Shown: in pieces, positions 12,151 to 24,760 of the stretch
How the letters are laid out: each line of letters starts with the position of its first letter
How positions within the stretch are numbered: position 1 is the first letter of the stretch
Source of the DNA: Plutella xylostella
Lineage: Eukaryota > Arthropoda > Insecta > Lepidoptera > Plutellidae
Direction: 5' to 3'
NCBI RefSeq assembly: GCF_932276165.1
Contig: NC_063983.1
Location: forward strand, 6,517,501-6,581,500
Length of the DNA: 64,000 nucleotides
The notes under the pieces: generated by a model
Databases searched by the model: none
Seen by the model: the letters and a program-made list of their open reading frames with translations, nothing else
Told to the model about the DNA's origin: nothing
Translations under genes and position numbers: made by a program

Positions 12151-13479
12151 GACAATTCAGACTCGACCACAGATATTACACCATAATGTAGGTACTTATA
12201 GGCATTACACAGTGACTAAATAATTAAATACTTAAATAAATAAAATTAAGAGTATAACAATTTTCTCACAGATATTTGTCACAAAATCAATAGATTTCCC
12301 ACGAAGATAGTGACAAGCTAAACGTGAGAAGAACATCGACAAATCATCTACACTAGCACCTACGCCTAAACTGGGCTTATGCAAATGACAATTCCATCCT
12401 TTTCCTTATCGACGCATACGCAACGTTCACGTACAATTATCCGGCATTATCCCACATAAATCGAGCTAGTCCGCTCGCACCGATGTCGGATATATTTTAT
12501 AATCTCGGTGGATCGTCAACTGTGGCGGATTGCCGCGGGCCGCCCCGCCCGCTCTGACTCTTTCCCACGTGCCCCGAATGCTTCGATCGCGTGTGACCTC
12601 TCCTGCTCACTGAATCCAAGAACCTCGCCACCACAGACTAAGAAATCTCCATGCGCGACACGAGAAACTCTGCCAGTATCGACACTGGCTGTTTTTGGAT
12701 TAGTTTGTTCTGTGCCCTCATTAGGTACTACATCATCGTAGTCTGTAAAGTGATGGATGGTTGCCGTTGCTGCTGCAGCGGCTCTACCGTTTGCTTCAGG
12801 CGAAAGTTTGAGCCTCTCACATTTTAGTAAAGCGTTTACGACCGTGGGATTTTCTACATCAACAAACTGTTTTAGGAGATTTTGTTAATGATAAAAGCCT
12901 GGGTTTTAGGGCGTGACTTTTAGCCCAGGAATTCTGTGCACCAGGTCTTTTAGGTTTTATTGTGAATGAACGACTTTTTTGAAACTATCCGGAGATATTT
13001 CAGAGAAATCCACAAACAAGATTACTTTTGCTTTGAATGATGTTTAACGTAATTTAAGCATCGTGTAATAGCCTTATCCCCTGTAATGACGATGCTAAGC
13101 GACCGCAGAGGCGATTACAAGCGTTTACCGAGTTATTCGGTAATCGATCGGACATGCGGTAATATTGGGAACTTCGGAGGGAAATATGTGAAGAATTCCT
13201 TAGGAAATCCACCTGGCGACGTCTGGATCGAGGAATTTTGACTGAATTTTCATAATTATAATACTTGCTGCGTCGGTACAGATTGAGAGCTATATTATTT
13301 GGCTATCATTATCCTAAACTTACGGTCAAAATTCAATCTAATGACCTACTTGGATACCGCGTATCTTCCCTACTTTCAACCTGGTTAGGGGATCTCATAA
13401 GCATTATGTAGAAATTAGTTAAAGCGGCGAAATCTTTACCGTGAAGTGACTCCCAGAAACCATTAAGTCGGCTGTGTCG
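12151..13479. other. Intergenic DNA, partly GC-richer
   Basis: 12470-12720 is GC-richer and carries a 77-codon open frame without recognisable domain. Non-coding is the more likely reading. No repeats identified. Confidence 0.35.
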
Positions 13480-13730
13480 GGTCACGCGCCCCGTACGGAG
13501 CCACCCCCGCCGGCGCGGGCGGCGCGATCAACTCGATCCGTTGCGGCCTACCGCCAATTAGGGCCAATTTTCGACTAGCACAAAGGGCCCGTGTTGTCCT
13601 AAAGATCATTCGGCGGTAATTAAAACAAATAGGGTCAAAAAAGGCCTGCCCGAGGCGCCACAGGGCGGGCCCGGCGCGCGACCCGCCGTCGCCGACGGCC
13701 CTACAGCCCCCTCATTATAATCTTAATCTA
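13480..13730. promoter_or_regulatory. GC-rich island, candidate enhancer or CpG-rich element
   Basis: Strongly GC- and CpG-rich (for example CCGCCGGCGCGGGCGGCGCG near 13507) with embedded homeodomain-type GGTAATTAAAAC (about 13614) and CCAATTAGGGCC. It is far from any gene and shows no transposon ends. It resembles the odd proximal promoter in composition. Enhancer or distal promoter function is inference. Confidence 0.3.
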
Positions 13731-13734
13731 ATTA

Positions 13735-14870
13735 TTGAATTCGTACAATGTTGTGTTTACATTTTTTTTCTAATTTGCCTCACTATACTTAAGTCGGAAC
13801 GCGTAAGCGCTAAATGGCACGTTTAGGGTAATATATCATATGAAAGCGAGTCACTGTAGCGCCGACGGCCGTGTTCTCACGGTTGCTTGCGGGTTTTTTG
13901 GGACATTGAACATTTTGAGGCTTAGGTGTATCGGTATAGACATTAGGGCGGTCTCATAAGACATTATTATAAGGCGTCCTCGTTTTAAAGTTAGCCTCTA
14001 GATGATTGTCACGATTTTTGTTGCATTCCATTTTCAGGGGCAATGATAGGTTTTATAGAGTTTGATCGTAATTCGATTTTAGATTCTGAACTAGGATGAT
14101 TGGTAAGAAGAATGTGTTGTATGCACAAATATAAAACGAAAGAAGTTTTCTGGGTACCTAATATTTTTTTTATCAAAATTGAATCATGATATTTTTTATT
14201 GCTACATTATTACACACTATTTCGGGTACTTATAAGTTAACCTAACATCTTATTCACATTAATGTCAGAAAAAAAACATCGTTTTATAAATGAAACCAAA
14301 ACGTCAGACAACTTTTCACGAACAAAACAAAGGGTACAAGGCATTACATAAAAAGCACCAGTCAATGCGCGCGCGCGCAACTAACATTGACAGCTCATTG
14401 GAATAGTTGAAATAACCGCCGCGAGGCGCCACGGTCGCTTTCCTCGGCTGTCTCCGCCGGTCCTCGGCCGTCCTCCGCGCGCTCGTGTGATCCTCATCCA
14501 TCATGGCCAGTAACGACCTTTATGCAAAACATTCACGGAGTTGTCTTCTCATAATTTATGATATGTATAGAGTGGATAAGTCGGGGTGTTAGTGAAGGTT
14601 TTAGTATGTTGGGTTAAGAATGTTGAGTATTTCAATGTTCATTATCATGTTTAAGAATTTTTCCCTGTACAGTGGACCAGTGGTATACGTAACCGTAGTA
14701 TTTCAAATAAATGATTAATAAGAAAAAAACGTGAATGCAGTCATACTCTACCACTCGTAACTTCTAATTACTGAATTGAAAGAACACTATTAAAAGACAG
14801 TATCTGGTCTTCACAATGGGATTTATAACAAAACTGAAATAACTTTTTTCTATAGAAAAAATAATTATTG
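13735..14870. other. Intergenic DNA with a short GC-rich patch
   Basis: A GC-rich patch at 14365-14505 includes an alternating GCGCGCGCGC run. No supported gene or mobile element was found in the rest. Confidence 0.4.
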
Positions 14871-14879
14871 TTTTAACTG

Positions 14880-15060
14880 TTTTTAAAGAGGGGTGTTATA
14901 ATATTTACGTTTCCGTGTATCTGTGTCTGTGGTAGCGTAACTCTCAAACGGCTGAAACGATTTACATTTTGTTTTTTCAGGGTGATTTTGTAACCCCTAG
15001 TGTTCATAGCCACGTCTCATTAAAATCTGTTAAGTAGTTTGTATGAGGATTTCTTGGCCC
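14880..15060. repeat. Dispersed repeat copy (widespread insect type)
   Basis: The sequence 'ttataatatttacgtttc', then 'ctctcaaacggctgaaacga', then 'tcattaaaatctgttaag' has the shape of a common lepidopteran interspersed repeat in which a 'caaacggctgaaccgattt' word is followed by a 'catcaaaatcggttcag' word. Family name not known to me; identified from general pattern memory, no second copy in the window. Confidence 0.4.
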
Positions 15061-15074
15061 ATAGGTTTCTGCTT

Positions 15075-15365
15075 AATCAATCTCCACAGCTCTTCGTTCG
15101 AAATGGTTCGTGGCCAGTAAATCCACAAGATCCGCCTTAATCATTTATTTCTAAATACTTGTATCTTGCTTGATAGACCTTTCCGAAAGAACCAAGTCTC
15201 GCACCCATACCTATAATAGCACCGTTAGACTCGAAAATACTCACTTTTGTTCGCCGGGTGACGGGTGATGGCGCTGGAGCTCCACGCTGTTTTTAACTGG
15301 ACAAACGCGACTCTTGCCTTGTTCAGACGACTTTCGATATCCAAGTCTGTCCCACATGTGAAACA
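15075..15365 (-). pseudogene. Decayed LINE reverse-transcriptase C-terminal fragment
   Basis: Minus-strand translation with stops and shifts gives LDIESRLNKARVAFVQLKTA, then a tract ending YGCETWFF, then KIQVFRN.LRRILWIYWP and ISNEELWRLIKQ. These match the conserved C-terminal region of a large animal LINE RT group (SRINKARAAF, LYGSETW, CLRRILxIxWPxxISNEELW). It is a short, broken remnant without endonuclease or RT core, and no target duplication was found. Confidence 0.6.
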
Positions 15366-15369
15366 TTAC

Positions 15370-16960
15370 ATACTTATGTCAAACACCATCCACCATTTGC
15401 CTTTACATTGATAAATAATTATTTCATAGTTATGACTTAACAGCTCCATATACTTCCATCCCTAAGTTTTACGATTCCATTCTATAATTTATACGTACGT
15501 ACAGGTCATTATTTACTGTTTCGCCCGAGGACACGCGCCGGGTCAAAAGATGCCACCACAAAACATTATACAGCTCAGCCAGCAGTCATAATGGCATGTC
15601 TAATAAAAAATGCATGTAAATATACCACGGCTCATTATTATAGAAATTAAAGTTGTTGGAATTGGGTTTCGACTTTCGAATTTGATTGGTAACTAGAATA
15701 TTATTGTAGTTGGATGGTTCTAGGTCAAGTACTTTCATTGTTTACGTAATCAATAAAAATTATTTTGATTGCAAAATATATATTTTCATGATTTTGAAAT
15801 ACTTATTTGTATTTATTTAATCTAAATAAGGGAAGGGAAGTATTTTCTCGTTTGGGCCCCGTGCCGTGCCTGAGCCGTGAACTCATTTTGACAACGATTT
15901 TCAAAGCAGAGTCTGCGTTTTTCTATGGTTTTCGGATTCAAATGATTGCATTCAACACTAATTACTTCATAAATGTTATTAGTTTCGACTTCGCGATATC
16001 CCCTCTGGTTCGATATTGGAGCAATTCGGCAATCGAAAGTTCGAATTACAAAAATTCGCACCGCATTCCAAAGAGTTTTCATAATGAGAACATAAATACT
16101 TCATGCGAAGAATGAAGACGCGACGCTCGCCCGCTCATTAATGCTCATTTGAAACGATATTTAGAGACCTATTACTTTATGTTAAGGGTTATTAGGAATG
16201 TAATGTAACTTAAATCTATCGATTATTTTCAATCAAAATATTGAGAGTATTAATTAATTATAGTTAAGTATTGTATTGTAATCTTTGATCATTGACAGCG
16301 GTTCCTGAATGTTTTTCTTACAGAATCCTATAATGTTCACCTTTTTCAGGACCATAGCTGAGGCTTTTGCACCTATTTTCATATACATTTTTGCGCTGCA
16401 AGCGCTTGATTTCAGTATTCGAGGATCATCTAGGGGCCTGTCACAGAACCTCTTTAAGAATAGTTTTCAGATAATTCTTCACAAGTAAATAATACAAATT
16501 GAAACAATAATAGAGGACTTTAAGCAATTAGGTATTTCATGTCAGTTAATTCATATAAATTAAAGTTTTTTTTTCATGAAATAACTACACCTTAACTACG
16601 CACTTAAAGGACTATACCTTCTCAATATTCTTGGTTATGATGCTGTTGATTTACAAAGCGTTCGGCTCAGATGCGTATGTATGCGCATGATTCATAGCAG
16701 TTCGGTACACATCGTTAGTGTCACACAGGCGGTTTATACCGAGCAAATAAAGTTACGGTAAAAGTACACGTATTAAATTATTTATATGTTAAATTATTCA
16801 GCTGGTTACGCTTATTTCCGATTGGGTGACGATGGCGACGAACAGAATGTGATTAGAATCTGTAGTGGTACTCTCGACGCGCAATCGATTGTGTCACGCT
16901 TGCCTTCGAGTCATTTGGCACTCTGGAACACGATGGTGGCGCCACCTTGCCTACCGTATT
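15370..16960. other. Intergenic DNA, nothing recognised
   Basis: Mostly AT-rich. 15830-16120 has balanced composition and is open on both strands (102 and 86 codons), but neither translation has a recognisable domain. Confidence 0.4.
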
Positions 16961-17177
16961 TGGTGGTTTTCGGGTGAACTAGTCTAAATTCGGTTACGAA
17001 CGCAAGTTGGTACTCTTGACCGCCATTTTGACAGTTGTCAATATTGAACATACTGGATATACGCAATCGCTAAGGCAAGAAGAAAAAAGTAACTTTATTA
17101 CTTGTATTTGTACTTGTGAGTGGCGATTTTGTGTGGTTTTGTGTGGTACTGGTATTTGAGACTAAAGGTGCTGTGTT

Positions 17178-17378
17178 ATGGCTTATTTAGCACTACGAAT
17201 AGCGATTTTGCGCAATGCGCAGCGAAGAGATATCCGGAGGCGCAAAAATCAGCGGCGAATGCTGAGATATTTGGACGAAGCAGTGGAAATGGGACAGGCG
17301 GAGTTCGTCGATAATTACCGCCTCACAAAAGAACTTTTTGATGAACTATGTGGAGACATAGAGCCCTTCATGAAGTAA
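17178..17378 (+). pseudogene. PIF/Harbinger (HARBI1-like) transposase N-terminal fragment
   Basis: 66 codons from ATG. A basic N-terminal part (RRDIRRRKNQRRM) leads into DNYRLTKELFDELCGDIEPF, which matches the 'F..YRLSKE.F..L...L.P' start of HARBI1-type transposases. The frame stops at Met-Lys-stop, where ATGAA/GTAAGG could also be a splice donor. The DDE catalytic core is absent: the following DNA is LINE/SINE sequence. It therefore cannot encode an active transposase here. Confidence 0.6.
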
Positions 17379-17379
17379 G

Positions 17380-17452
17380 GGTTTAGGCCTAGTCCACCAC
17401 GCTGGCCTAGTGCGGGTTGGTGGACCCCAACACAAGCAAGCTTGTGCTGAAA
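17380..17452 (-). repeat. RTE/SINE 3' tail fragment
   Basis: The plus strand reads 'tccaccacgctggcctagtg' then 'cgggttggtgga'. The reverse complement matches the tail word CCACCAACCCGCA...GGCCAGCGTGGTGGAC found at 49281-49366 and at the 3' end of the SINE at 21983-22236. It directly abuts the broken Harbinger frame. Confidence 0.6.
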
Positions 17453-17715
17453 GAGTTTATTTATTTATTTGAAGACCAACAAATGATACACTTGTTACAT
17501 ACATCAAGGCTACATAAATAAAATACAGTACAGGCCTCTGACTAGGATTAAGGACTGCTGAAGCAGCAACCGGGCCCCACGGCTTAACGTAAGCACGGAA
17601 GCGTCCAGAAAAGAACCACTTGAAATTGGTCACCCATACAATTGCTGACCGTGCCAGTTGTTGCTTAACCTCAGTGATCGGTTACGATCGCTGAGGCCCG
17701 CTCGACTACAGACGC
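17453..17715 (-). mobile_element. 5S rRNA-derived SINE (SINE3-like)
   Basis: On the minus strand, 17692-17628 reads CGATCACTGAGGTTAAGCAA and continues to GGTCAG...TATGGGTGACC, matching the 3' half of animal 5S rRNA (CGATCACTGAAGTTAAGCAAC ... GGTCAGTACTTGGATGGGTGACC), including the box C region. A non-5S body follows, then an (ATAA/ATTT) tail at 17455-17470. A head derived from 5S rather than tRNA defines the SINE3 class. It is not a functional 5S gene: the 5' half is diverged and the 3' end replaced. Confidence 0.75.
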
Positions 17716-17945
17716 TTCGATAGTGTCAACTTGACACTATTCACGACAGTTTTTGTTATTTTTTCCTTTTCATTCATTCTTTCACAAAGTCGTAAAAAAA
17801 GTTTCAAACAATCGTAACCAAATTTTAAGTGAAACCGAATTGTAACCAAATAGACGTCAAGAGTACCAAATCTAAATTGAAATTGGTTCTGACTCGAGCA
17901 CAATATTAACGCAATATGAATAAACGTCTTGCGTATCAAGAGTAG
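17716..17945. other. Right flank of the composite insertion cluster
   Basis: AT-rich DNA between the 5S SINE and the inverted GTACTCTTGAC word. It may be the 3' end of the old Harbinger element. No coding domain. Confidence 0.3.
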
Positions 17946-17969
17946 CAGTACTGGACTGGAGGATTAGGT

Positions 17970-18245
17970 CTGAGAGGGTGCGAAGTTCCTGTATGTGGCT
18001 CTCTCGAGTGGAACTTTTGCACATATCCCCTTAATTTCAACTCAGCCAGCCTAGCTCCCGAGTAAACTGAATGAAATGAGTACTTTGGAAGGTTTGTAAG
18101 AGCAGTTAACTGCAATTGTATTGAGAAAGGGGTGCCTGAAAGAAGCTCCGCTGCACCCAAGGCAGTCGGCGACTGACGCTCATTGAATGGCCAATCTTTT
18201 CACCACAGTGACAAACCTAAGCCAAACCAAGCTATTCTAGTGTTT
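17970..18245. repeat. Dispersed repeat fragments
   Basis: 'ctctcgagtggaacttttgc' with 'acatatcccc' (about 18002-18030) recurs at 21952-21982. 'gcagtcggcgactgacgct' to 'tcttttcaccacagtgacaa' (18162-18215) recurs at 4990-5050 and 39893-39945. Family unidentified; no coding capacity. Confidence 0.45.
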
Positions 18246-18829
18246 GCCGGAAAGAAAAAATGTCGGGAAACCAGACATCATTGAAATTTACTTATACCTT
18301 GTAACGTGTATTGATATCATCTTAGAGCGATACTATATTTTGCTTTAAATTGTTTCAGCAAGTGTAGCATTTAGGGCGCGTCCATAGGGCCTACTTGTAC
18401 AATAAATAAAGGCGTGTTTCACAGTGAAATGTGGCCGGTTTCCCCTCGTTACAAGCCTAGCCGCTGTGACGGGAGCTGAGTCCTATCTAGACAGATCTAG
18501 ATATCTACCGATCTGCTTCAGTTATGGGCGTAGACGGTAGTGTGAAATATTTTTGTTTAGGTTAGCGTGAAAATGGGGTGAAGTACTAGTAGTGTAAGGT
18601 GAACTGGTAGTTAGTGTCCTGTGTTATATCAATGCGGTCTAAAATTATGTAGTTAATATTATGTATAAGATCATAATATTATCCAACACAACATTAAAGA
18701 TCTACACTACTTTGAAAATTGGAAGCGCTTGTTTTCTATTGAATTACCAACATGTGCACTAAAATATAGAAGAGAAACTCTACAATTTTCTTATTTTTTT
18801 GTAAAGCTCAGTGTAAGTACGAGTAGGTA

Positions 18830-19020
18830 TATTGAAATGCGAAAAACAACTGCTATTGGCGCTTAAAAACTGTCCAGTAATCTTCCACTGTTCACCAATA
18901 ATACATATGCCACATATTACTTCAACCTGTGAACCCGACCGTGGGAAAGCCGGCCGGGAATCGAACCTGAGTCGTCACGTCGCGCGTAGACTCACAAATT
19001 ACAAGCCGGCCTTTGTACGT
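18830..19020 (-). repeat. Possible tRNA-related SINE fragment
   Basis: The reverse complement has a perfect B box, GGTTCGATTCC (plus strand GGGAATCGAACC at about 18956-18967), and GCCGGC words on both sides. The A box is not convincing. No second copy in the window. Confidence 0.35.
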
Positions 19021-21940
19021 GTTTGACAAATCGAATCGAATTTAATACGAGCATTAGCTACTATTATGGGAATGCAAAATATCGTAGTTTTTTTTGTTGT
19101 TTGAGTAAAAAGTTCGTGGGCACTGTGAACGATTCTTTAACAATCATTAGCAAGACCCATTTCTCAGTCTTAACGAAACTGAATATTTAATAAAACACAA
19201 TATGTATTTTAATAAGCACGACTATTTTGTGCAAATTTAAACTGTGATAATTGAATTTCTTCAATATCAAAACTTTCAGCAAGTATGAAAACACGACGGC
19301 TTTTTGTGGTTTCTACATGTGACGTATAATGAAATACACAATGCAACCAAGCTTTTGCACATGCCCTGAGTAATTGACTATCGTGGCAATCTTAATGTAA
19401 TACATACGTCTCTATCTAGATGTGGAAAGAAACACATACCTAGGTATAATATATGTACACACACTGTTATAAAGAGTGTTGTAAAGTGTTAAATTGAATC
19501 AAAAGGGGTCAACCCATCAAGGGGCGCATCCAGAACAGTTTTTGTTTCTGAAAATTTACATAAACTATTTTGCTTATTCGCGTAACTTTTCTTTATGAGT
19601 TGTTGCATGATATTTTTTTATCTTCTGGAATTTCCAAATGTCGTACCTAGAACAATGGTTATTCAGAATGAAGGGCTCGCGCGTTTTCTCTTTAAATACC
19701 CCTTTTGCAATGTATTCCACTCCACACCCTGCATTCACGCATTGTTAAATCAAATGTATGTATGCATACTGAAATTTATAGTAAATAAGCAACCAGCCTA
19801 TCAGTACATCTCACTCACACACATGCTACTTGCACAATAGAACCAAGGCTGCCCTATCTTCCTGGCCTATCGGAATAGGCACGATTAAGTGGAAAATGCA
19901 TATCTTACATAGAGGTAAGGTAAGCGGCACATGCATACGATACAAATTCAGTGCTGTTGTCCGTTTGATTGTAGTTTCTTTCGGATTATTTTATTTCCGA
20001 TCGGTTCAAATATTTAAATTTTAGCGAATCAGATCAGATTAAATCTTCTAGGCAATTATGTCGAGGATATATGATACCTCTATACTACATGACCACAAAA
20101 AGTTGGATGTATTATTTACTGGCGTTTTATATGTTATTTGAGAAATGCACAGCTACACATCTCTTTCATATTTGTAATTTTTGTTGTTGTTGGAAATAAT
20201 GTAAATATTCTTCTGTTGAAGCCCAATATATTAACTATGCAAGTGAGGTTCGCGGGCAACAGCTAGCACCGAGCTAGATCAGATAAGTAGCGCCTACCAA
20301 TGGGCGTAGCCGTGCGTTGGGCGGGAACCGTGTTCTAGATTCAAATTCAAATTAGAGCCGTTACGCTCCACGAGTAACTAGGTACTTACTTAATGCTTAG
20401 TGCAGGGCGCACTGGCTGGTATTCTAGCTCTATTCAAAGTAAGTTTTTCAAACGTTTTTTTCCGTTGAATTCATACGAAGAGTCTTTAAAGAGGTTGTTT
20501 AACAACTTTTTTCAGTGTTTATAGAACTCAAACCCATCATTTAAGAGTGGTTTTATTTAGGATATTTTTGCAAATTATTTAATTCTTAGGTATACTCGTA
20601 AGTAGGTACAGTTATTAACATAACGCAAACCACATACAGAGCGTGCGACCAACTGCACTTTACACATCTCCAAAACAACCTACACATTTACAAAACCAAA
20701 AATACCCATAAAAAACTTCCAGAACATGCGCAAGACTACGCTAATGTTCTTTTTCATAAAGCACAAGCGTAGCCTGGGGGCTGAATAAAGCTCTTATAAA
20801 GATCGCGTGCGAACACGGGTAGCCGCGTCACGCGACTATCAAAGTACCACCGAGTGATTTAATGCACGCCCCCAATGACTAATGATGTTTATTATGATAA
20901 TCAATTTATTGAAACTTCTCGAAAGTTTAAGTAAAAGGTAACAAGATTATTGACTGGCGACGCGCACGCACGTTTTCCGTTTTTTAAGGATTTTTTAAAT
21001 TCTTATCGATTTTAGAGGAACGATACGGATGCCATCTTACGGTTGTCGTTTGAACTTCTTTGTTATATTTTTTACGGAAACAGATTCAAAAATATAATTG
21101 GTTTATTAAACTTTTGTCTGGCGTTACGATAAAATCGTTCAGAAGTTACTACAGTTCAGAAATACTGATCATTGTAGAGTAAAAAAACAATAAAATAAAT
21201 GACAGGCTCAGAGGGAAACGTTTCCAGTACAGACGATGATCGGTCGCTATTAAAATAGCTGATATGATTGAAGTTCCCAGGCCTTCTGAGAATAAAAGTA
21301 ATTTGTGATTGATTACAACGGATCTCAGTTACTGCTAACCGATATATTAAGTAGGTATCCCTTTCTGAATTAATGGTTCGAGATTATTATTTTGCGATAA
21401 GTATTTGTTAAACTTTGGGATTAATATTATACTTCCATATTGGCCAGATACGTTTCGGCATGGCTAAAACTGATTCTAATTATATGTTAGTTTTAGTAGA
21501 TGATCGTTGGTTTTTACTGTTTAACTTAAGTACTAGTTTAATTAAGGTGCATTTACATTCGGTGCCTATAACAAACTGGGCCCTGCTTAATAAAGCTCGT
21601 CAATTTTAAGATGTAACTTTTGGACAAATAAGTTAAATTACAAGTATAATAGTGACAAAATTGACAATGAAAATCCGTTGAATAAAGGCGACAATGTTGT
21701 CTCCTGCCGAAACATGTTATTCTATTCTATTCTCTGTGGGGGTGTAGGTACCTGCACCTGCATTGCGATTCTGTAAAATCAGACATCTCACTTCGATCTT
21801 CATTCTCCCTTCACCTTTCACTTGTATAATTATGTCATCTCATACATTATTTGTCAAAATCTCGAAATTCGATGTGTCAATTTGAAAACTCACTCCGGAT
21901 TCAGAATCGAGTTTTGACAATAAGCTTTATAGAATCGCAA
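19021..21940. other. Intergenic DNA, nothing recognised
   Basis: AT-rich, without supported frames. Scattered unique GC-richer patches (about 20220-20350 and 20790-20880) show no element ends or domains. Confidence 0.4.
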
Positions 21941-21949
21941 TGCTGGCTC

Positions 21950-22236
21950 TCTCTAGTGGAACCTTTGTGCATATCCCCAAGGTCTAAACTGCCTTCCTAA
22001 GCTTGAACCATTTCCCACCACGCTGGTCCACTGCGGGTTGGTGGGTTCACATATCTAGATGTGCTAAATTCTGGATATGCAGGTTTCCTCACGATGTTTT
22101 ACTTCGCCGTAAGAGCGATGGTATACATTGTTCTTAAGTTAAAAGAACTCATTGGTACATGTCAACGCTGGGATTCGAACCCGCATCTCTGGCGTGAGAA
22201 GCGGGCGCTTACCCGACTGTGCTACCACCGCTCCGC
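21950..22236 (-). mobile_element. tRNA-derived SINE (family B, Metulj-like)
   Basis: The minus strand starts with AGCGGTGGTAGCACAGTCGG (A-box region) and has B box GGTTCGAATCCC (plus strand 22172-22183). The body includes the plus-strand word 'caggtttcctcacgatgttt', typical of nymphalid Metulj-like SINEs. The 3' tail (about 22013-22050) is the RTE-type tail, CCACCAACCCGCAGTGGACC. Family name from memory, not verified. Confidence 0.75.
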
Positions 22237-22249
22237 CGAAACATGATAA

Positions 22250-24540
22250 TAGTTAATGATAAATTTGTTACTTTTTAGTAGTAGCTCAACTCTTGTCATA
22301 TTAGAGCAATTTTTTTTTCGTAACTTAACTTTAACGTTAGTACTAAAGTTACTATATTATTATTCAATAGCTTGATTAGCAGATGCATACTGAAATACAC
22401 TAACTCTCAATCCTATTCACTTTGCAACAAAACCTGTAGAGAGAATGTAAACTTGGGAAAAACACAATTAAAATAAACTTAACTACTAAGTGAGTACATT
22501 GTAGTTCTCGGTTACAATTCTCCAATTAGCATTAACTGTGTAATGTATATGTTGCAGGTAAAGTATTAATATCGGTTTTGCTAATACTGCATAAAATGTG
22601 TTAAAAAGATATAGGTACAGTTAGCCATAATAATTGTCTGGTTTTATAAAAACTGCTTAAGTACATATTATTATTATTATAATTATTAAACGTAAAAAAT
22701 CAACCCAAAATTAAATCAATATACCTATTATAATTGATTAGGTTGGCACATATTTTTTGAGGGTTTAAGGAGTAAATAATAATGATGAAAGCTGATTGAC
22801 GTGTGATTTTAGTGCAAAGTGCACAGAATTATTAAAATCTAAGCAGAAATTGTACCTTAGTCTTGAGAAATAATTGAAACCTAACTTTACACCACCCAAA
22901 CCTAAGACTTTAACCGCAACACACACCCTGCACAAAGGTAGTTAATTGTCGTGGGAAAGAATTTTTGCAATCTAAATGGAATAAAGGCAAGGATTCTCGA
23001 GCAAATTCGGCCAGACGTCTGCACCCACAACGAGGTCACTCTAGCTTACGAAAAACAAAGTTTCAGAGCGCTCAGAAAGTTTAAAGACTGTGCCTCGTTG
23101 TGTTAAACGTACCGATAGCATGACGGCTCTCGTTTATTAGTTTTTTTGTTAAGTTAGAGTAAGTCTCGAGAATGTTGGTGTTTGCTGCGCGCGCGCCGCT
23201 GACGTCACGGATGTATAAGGAGCGGTTCACTACCCCTTTAAGTTTTGAAAATAAAGTAATGCTTCTACTCACTACTTAGAGACCTGATTGTGCTGTTGTG
23301 ATAAGATACTACTCCTTTTACATTAAAAAATAACATAGGTACTGTATTATTAGGTACCTTTAAATACCTCGCGGTTTTCGAGGGGTGGTTTTTGTTATAA
23401 TTATTGTACAAACTTTTTGTGAAAGTAAATAAACATCTAAAAAAAAAAAAAGGAATAAAAGGTAGATGATAAATTTATGTTTATTATGACTAGTCGATGA
23501 AATTCTTAGAGAATCGCCTAGCTACATTACATTACACAATACACTATCATCTAACATAATATTATTATTTTTAAGTAGAAAAGTGTGACCCTAACTAACT
23601 TTTCAAAGTCTGTAATGCTTTAACATAATGTTATTATGAATTATGATGATAATTCAGTAAAAATAACTTTCAACCCAAAAATTAACCGCTCTATATAAAT
23701 AAATAAATTATTAAACCGTTTTTTTTGCCCAACGTGAGGCGCACGCGCTCTGTGGGTGGATTTTTTCACGTTTCTCAGCGATTGGAATGGTAAACTCCCA
23801 TCGGTGCGCTTTATTGTTCAGCCGGCAAACCAAAGTACACATAAACATAACCTGCACAACTACAAACATCCTCACAACCAGCAGACGGTTACAAGAATAC
23901 CTCCTCTTTTCCTTTGAAGCGAAGACCAATTTCACTTGAGGTGCTACGCGGAGTTCTGCCTTTTCAATTTGGCAGGATATCTGCGCTTTCAAGCTTCGAT
24001 CGTATGCATGTTATGATTATGACGCTTAAATATCGCATTTTTATTATTTGGCGGGCATGCTCGACATTTTTAACGCATTCAGATTCAGTTTGTTGTGTCG
24101 GTTAATTGTTGGATAATTCAATAACATGTTTATAATTTGTTAAATTGTTGCAGCGTTGTTGTTAACGAGTTTCGTGTCTTGTTTGAGTTGAGTTGTAAAT
24201 TTATAGATAGGCTGTTTGGTTCTGAGTAAGTGCCGCTTAGAGCTAGAGTTTGTGGGGACACTTATGTCAGAGCCATCGGTGTACTTACTGTGTAAATGTA
24301 CAAGCTAAAAGAAATTCCGCTTGTTTCTCTAAATCTAACATTTGTAGTTCTTTAGTAATTTACTTAATAGAAGATATTTTCAGAGTACTTAATATTGTAA
24401 TCGATTATGGGAGGGGGTTTCTGTTAATACATATCCACTTATTGAAAGCTCAGACAGCTAAGCTCCTTTGAAATTGGATTCCTTTGTAATTGTTCTAACA
24501 TCTAACATAGACGTTCGGGTGAACCTAGAGTATCACCATC
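22250..24540. other. Intergenic DNA, nothing recognised
   Basis: AT-rich. 23040-23240 includes a palindromic CRE-like TGACGTCA (about 23201) and a GCGCGCGCGC run, but no gene follows. An A-run lies at 23440-23451. Confidence 0.35.
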
Positions 24541-24639
24541 AGAAAATGTATCCAATTTAAAAAATATATTATATATGTTATTTGTAAAGTTTATTTCAAT
24601 TATTTTAAATTATTCACTCAGCTTTCCAGTGATAGTAAA

Positions 24640-24760
24640 AACGTATACAAATATTTCCCATACAAAAGACATCAACGGGGTGTCAAAAGTAAGTTCTATC
24701 AACATACAGCAATATGGCTGCCACTGATAAACTAAAACAGGGTTTCGCAAGTAAAATTTG
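24640..24760. repeat. Dispersed repeat, inverted relative to 55520-55590
   Basis: 'catacaaaagacatcaacgg' with 'gtaagttctatca' is the reverse complement of the block at 55525-55582 ('agaactta'... 'ccgttgatgtcttttgtatg'). An unidentified interspersed repeat. Confidence 0.5.

Larger units (their letters stand above)
17000..17870 (+). mobile_element. Dead PIF/Harbinger-like element, possible ends
   Basis: TTGGTACTCTTGAC at about 17007 faces an inverted copy (GTCAAGAGTACCAA) at about 17856. Between them lie a Harbinger-type transposase N-terminus (17178-17378), an RTE-type tail and a 5S-derived SINE. The inverted words are short and could be chance, so the element boundaries are tentative. AGTGTCAACTTGACACT near 17723 is a small perfect palindrome in the right part. 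Confidence 0.35.

Noticed and set aside
17453..17715. Functional 5S rRNA gene
   Set aside because: Only the 3' half of 5S is recognisable and it continues into an unrelated body with an A/T-rich tail.
23195..23230. CRE-like TGACGTCA as a promoter
   Set aside because: No downstream gene or transcript evidence; a single 8-bp motif is not enough.
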